30,195 nucleotides of DNA from Hypsibius dujardini (lineage: Eukaryota > Tardigrada > Eutardigrada > Parachela > Hypsibiidae), in assembly GCA_001579985.1 (NCBI GenBank), contig LRSR01014593.1, positions 1-30,195 of the forward strand. The letters run 5' to 3'. A program made the position numbers and the translations under genes. Each line of letters starts with the position of its first letter. The stretch's first letter is position 1. Below are positions 27,801 to 30,195 of this stretch, in pieces. A model generated the notes under the pieces. That model saw only the letters and a program-made list of their open reading frames with translations. It searched no databases and was not told the DNA's origin.

Positions 27801-28842
27801 TCCATTATAGACTCCATCGACAGTTCAGTGTGCAACACAAAGGCCTACGAATGCGACAGCTACGCCTCGGTCAGTCCCGTTTGATTTCCCGATTTTCACG
27901 CGTTCGATTTGAGGTTTTATGAGAAAAGGATGTAGCTGAAAACCAGTCATTTTGTTAGCATATTTTGTCTTCGAAAAAGTGGCAAGGACTTTTTCAATAG
28001 TTCAGTTCGCTTTAGATGTTCTCTTTTTTTCGTTCCGTTCGTTCCGTTCCGTTCCGTTCCGTTCGTTCCGTTCCGCTTTTAATTTTCTTTCTATATTCTT
28101 TTTCGCAACAGTTTTTGCAGCCGGACAGCGAATGCGCTCAATGCAATCGCTCTTCCGTACCGAGCTGCACCCCTTGGGGCTACCACACCAACCTGTCGCT
28201 ATCGTTGGGCGGGATCCGCCAGAGAAACTTCTACACCGCCACCACTGCTCGCTCTCCCTACTGCTGTAAGTTTTCCATTAATGACTTGAAAATTGGAACA
28301 GCTATTTCCACACCGCATACAGAGCTCTGTAAAGATACTGGGTGTGTTGTTGTTGCAGCGAAGCCGAAAATTCAATTCACACTGCAAGCCTTGCCGGCCG
28401 AGACGACTAGCGGAAAAGTCTACGTCACGCTGTACGGAAGTCACGCCACCAGCTCCAAGCTCCTTCTCACCCCGCGGTATGATTGCCGTTTTTTTATCCG
28501 TTTTTTTCATCCTTCCTATTTTTCATAACTCTGTGGGATTTCTAAGCCTGTCCGTTTTTTTTCCCACCTTCGTCTAGGAATGTTGACTTAAAGGCCGGCC
28601 AGACCTACTCCTTCTTCCCGCAGCTGTCCAAGGAGCTGGGCACGCTGGAGAAGCTGGTCTTCTACTGGGAATCCAGCCGTCTTGCGTTGCTGGACCGTGT
28701 CAAGCCCGACCGTATCCACCTGGAGGGGAGCATCCTCGCCACGGACCAGGACGGCACCGTGACGGTTTTCCAGCCGGCTCGCACGGATGTAGAGTCGCGG
28801 AAAAATTTGCGGACTAAGTTCCTGCGCTCGTATGAGCAGTGA
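24810..28842 (+). CDS. Secreted pancreatic-lipase-family triacylglycerol lipase
   Basis: Exons: 24810-24867, 24954-25026, 25199-25397, 25998-26055, 26189-26324, 26528-26669, 26774-26791, 26863-26961 (or -26969), 27043-27131, 27824-27869 (or 27811-), 28112-28265, 28359-28476, 28578-28842; about 484 residues, usual for the family. Residues 1-20 form a signal peptide (MFTLVGVAAATLLALIQVTS). Seen motifs: oxyanion-loop HGW 98-100, RLDWSEGNW near 126-134, nucleophile GHSLG with Ser175, catalytic Asp203 in GLDPAGP, GHLNVWPNGG typical of the family, and a DHILIARY segment that should hold the catalytic His (about 273). A Cys-rich part follows, and the last 125 residues occupy the place of the PLAT/C2-like domain. 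It hydrolyses ester bonds of lipids outside the cell or in the gut lumen. Odd points: an 18-nt exon, and one junction where the canonical donor (26970) gives the wrong frame. Family certain; exact substrate unknown. Confidence 0.92.
25402..25861. mobile_element. 460-bp MITE with ~95-bp terminal inverted repeats
   Basis: The segment from CCACTTGCTTTTAATG (25402) through GGGCTAATTTCAACC (25498) is repeated inverted at about 25767-25861 with roughly 85-90% identity. Landmarks shared by both arms are CCCAAGTTAAAGCCA and TTTTGGCCCAGCAAAATAGG. GTAC flanks the element at 25398-25401 and 25862-25865 and is the likely target duplication. It has no coding capacity and fills most of intron 25398-25997. 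Confidence 0.85.
26774..26791 (+). CDS. 18-nt microexon of the lipase
   Basis: It lies between GGATAG at 26768-26773 and GTATGA at 26792, encodes AEVVDT in phase 0, and supplies the family's conserved segment after LDPSD. Leaving it out keeps the frame but removes six residues next to the active site loop. Confidence 0.75.
27187..27411. repeat. 25-bp minisatellite with TTAGGG core
   Basis: Nine units of TTAGGGTACTTACCCAAGCTCGTTG type in a lipase intron. Eight contain TTAGGG and the last has TTAAGG. Variants differ at GCTCG/GGTCG and TACTT/TGGTT. Confidence 0.9.
27414..27521. repeat. Inverted repeat (GGTTCGGTTGCAAC)
   Basis: GGTTCGGTTGCAAC near 27420 and its exact reverse complement GTTGCAACCGAACC near 27506 are perfect 14-bp arms about 70 bp apart. 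Weaker pairing extends outward (GTTGGCGT / CGTGTCAAC). It may be a small transposon remnant. Confidence 0.65.
28031..28076. repeat. (GTTCC)n microsatellite
   Basis: GTTCC/GTTC units in intron 27870-28111. Confidence 0.9.
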
Positions 28843-28886
28843 AGATTGACTTGTGGTCGCGTCAGTTACAGGCTCCATCTTGAACA

Positions 28887-28892
28887 TTTAAT
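28887..28892 (-). terminator. Possible ATTAAA signal for the acyltransferase
   Basis: On the minus strand ATTAAA lies about 110 bases after the stop at 29000. It is the only signal-like hexamer close by. Confidence 0.3.
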
Positions 28893-28978
28893 CAACTTTG
28901 AATGGGTCTTTAAATTTTACCGTTGCTCAGAACCCTTAAATTCTTTCAAAAATAGATGTATAGCTGAGTCAAATTTCA

Positions 28979-28984
28979 AATAAA
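28979..28984 (+). terminator. Lipase polyadenylation signal AATAAA
   Basis: AATAAA lies 137 bp after the lipase stop, in an A/T-rich stretch. It implies a 3' UTR of about 150-165 bases ending near or inside the convergent acyltransferase exon. Confidence 0.65.
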
Positions 28985-28999
28985 TTTTAGTTAAAACTA

Positions 29000-29497
29000 T
29001 TAAGTTTTCCATACGATTCCCCCAAGCCCGTCGCGCCACTGAATCAGTTCGTCATCGGGATCCTCGTGACCCTTCGGTACATACATCCCGTAGCAGATGT
29101 CCCATCCCGCACGGTCCGCTCCCACACGAAATAAGGCCTTGTGGCTCGGGACATTTTGCTCTGACACCAAAGCGAACGGCAGTTCGACGCCCAATTTGTG
29201 AGCTATCTGGCACCACTCGTAGGTCAGGATGTGGAACAGTTTGTGGTTACGGTATTCCGGAAAGACGTATGCCGCACAGAAGACGAAATCTGCTCCGGTG
29301 ATGGCGTAGGCTGCCAATTTTCCATCCGGATTGAAAATGCCCAGGGTCGGGAAGCCAGTGTCAAAAAGGTACTGCATGTACTCCAACGTGGCTCGCGTTC
29401 GTCCGCCATGAGCCCAGATGGAAGCCACTGTTTCCAGGTGGTGCCGCTCAAGAGGTTTCAGAGTGAAGCCTTCGGGAAGTGGGGGACTAAACGGCAT
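29000..29497 (-). CDS. GNAT-family N-acyltransferase, GLYAT-like (last or only exon)
   Basis: 165 residues from the ATG at 29497 to TAA at 29000. The layout fits the C-terminal GNAT half of glycine-N-acyltransferase-like proteins. LPEGFTLKPLERHHLETVA opens the domain, then LGIFNPDGKLAAYAIT forms the central strands. AAYVFPEYRNHKLFHIL sits where acyl-CoA is bound, and EQNVPSHKALFRVGA is the usual N-x-x-S-x-x-L segment. Such enzymes move an acyl group from CoA to an amino group. The usual R/Q-x-x-G-x-G/A loop reads RNHKLF, without glycines. Full GLYAT-like proteins are near 290 residues, so more exons may lie beyond the window. A CCGTTTAG acceptor just after the ATG would make this an internal-start exon beginning at 29486. 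It ends 157 bp from the lipase stop, tail to tail. Confidence 0.8.
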   Translation of the reverse strand: MPFSPPLPEGFTLKPLERHHLETVASIWAHGGRTRATLEYMQYLFDTGFPTLGIFNPDGKLAAYAITGADFVFCAAYVFPEYRNHKLFHILTYEWCQIAHKLGVELPFALVSEQNVPSHKALFRVGADRAGWDICYGMYVPKGHEDPDDELIQWRDGLGGIVWKT

Positions 29498-29769
29498 GAA
29501 ATGAAGACACTTTTTAAAGGCGGTGGCTTCTATTCCCTACCATTCCCTACCATTCTTCACCGAAGTCAATTGCCCCCACCTCTTCATTTATTTACCGTAG
29601 AGTCCCGACCCATCCGTGGTGCCTACGTCATCACACAGTAAAACGACCTTTTTGATTGATTGTAGAGATGTATGGCCAACCAGGTCTGATTTACTGGGGG
29701 GTCCAAAATGTACCACGTATGGAGCGGGACTTTACAGTATATAAACCCCCATCTATTGCTAAATAGACA

Positions 29770-29825
29770 AACAGATCGACAGACAGACAGACAGACAGGC
29801 AAATAGGCAGACCGACAGACCGACA
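29770..29825. repeat. (CAGA)n microsatellite
   Basis: CAGA array with GGCA and GACC variants. Confidence 0.85.
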
Positions 29826-29867
29826 ATTTGTCTGTAGTTCAAGGCAAATTACTACAAGTGTTTTTGC

Positions 29868-29934
29868 TGTCTGTCTGTCTGTTTGTCTGTCTGTTTGTCT
29901 GTTTGTCTGTTTGTCTGTCTGTCTGTCTGTCTGA
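29868..29934. repeat. (TCTG)n microsatellite
   Basis: TCTG/TTTG array, the reverse complement of the one about 45 bp to its left. Confidence 0.85.
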
Positions 29935-29971
29935 TTGAAGCCCTGGAGGAGCTTAACCTGTATCTAGTCTG

Positions 29972-30160
29972 AGGCTGGTTTATAAAAAGGAAAAGTGGAG
30001 TCCGTAGTTAATTACATATGACTTTTCATATCAAGGCTAGTTTCTAGAAACGAAAGGCGGGGACTATAGCTAATCCAAAAAGGGTGGGGTTTTCATATCG
30101 GTAAGTGGATGGTGGGGACCATAGACAAATAGTCGGGGAAAGGTGGGAAATGGTCGAGAC
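29972..30160. repeat. Degenerate ~65-bp tandem repeat
   Basis: Unit 1 (29972-30032) and unit 2 (30033-30099) both start with AGGCTGGTTT / AGGCTAGTTT and end with TTTTCATATC. A third, poorer copy with GTGGGGACCATAG follows. Confidence 0.55.
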
Positions 30161-30195
30161 TAGAGTCTCAACCTTTTTTAAAATATATTAAATTA

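Larger units (their letters stand above)
27132..27823 (+). other. Lipase intron, 692 bp
   Basis: Holds the 25-bp minisatellite and the inverted repeat listed separately. The rest (27522-27810) has an open frame but no splice support. Confidence 0.6.
29498..30195. other. Acyltransferase upstream DNA, repeats, no gene seen
   Basis: A CATTCCCTAC duplication lies near 29530-29556, and a TATATAAA occurs near 29737 on the plus strand without a gene behind it. The rest is the microsatellite pair and degenerate repeat listed separately. I found no convincing upstream exon for the acyltransferase here. Confidence 0.45.

Noticed and set aside
29198-29641. 147-residue plus-strand frame opposite the acyltransferase
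   Set aside because: It is an antisense shadow; the minus-strand frame has the recognisable GNAT domain.

Overview
The window is eukaryotic, from an invertebrate animal. It has intron-rich genes with GT-AG introns (many only 57 to 120 bp), long intergenic stretches, abundant microsatellites and small inverted-repeat transposons. The main protein ends in an arthropod/tardigrade-like manner (GQILWMRSLTRLQ, then RVVRAFKSTLED), so an ecdysozoan is likely. The short introns and the gene families fit a tardigrade, but the sequence alone does not prove this. All genes below were read by hand from splice sites and reading frame.

Layout. 1-239: nothing recognised. 240-1960: a large, badly decayed tandem array with a period near 20 bp. 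It holds one young, homogenised 21-bp block and ends in inverted units. 1961-13330: more than 11 kb with no assignable gene. It carries many microsatellites, a GC-rich GA-rich stretch that could be promoter or first-exon territory for the next gene, and a few coding-like segments that I cannot assign. 13331-24118 (+): a plasma-membrane calcium-transporting ATPase (PMCA). Fifteen common coding exons encode 1111 residues, followed by three alternative, phase-0 terminal exons at 19953, 21697 and 23669. 24810-28842 (+): a secreted lipase of the pancreatic lipase family, about 484 residues in 13 exons. One is an 18-nt microexon, one splice junction is unresolved, and a 460-bp MITE sits exactly at one splice donor. 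29000-29497 (-): the last or only exon of a GNAT-family (GLYAT-like) N-acyltransferase, converging tail-to-tail on the lipase. 29498-30195: CAGA/TCTG microsatellites in inverted order and a degenerate 65-bp repeat.

The three genes have no evident functional link; this is ordinary animal gene order, not an operon. PMCA is the calcium-exporting P-type pump of the plasma membrane and is complete here, with every catalytic motif. Its striking feature is the choice of C-terminus. One terminal exon carries the calmodulin-binding autoinhibitory helix. The second has a polyglutamine tract and no such helix. The third has a different basic helix with an RRLS phosphorylation-type site. This would produce pumps with different regulation from one locus. 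Transposon remnants include a 161-bp hAT-like MITE with perfect 8-bp target duplications in the last PMCA intron.
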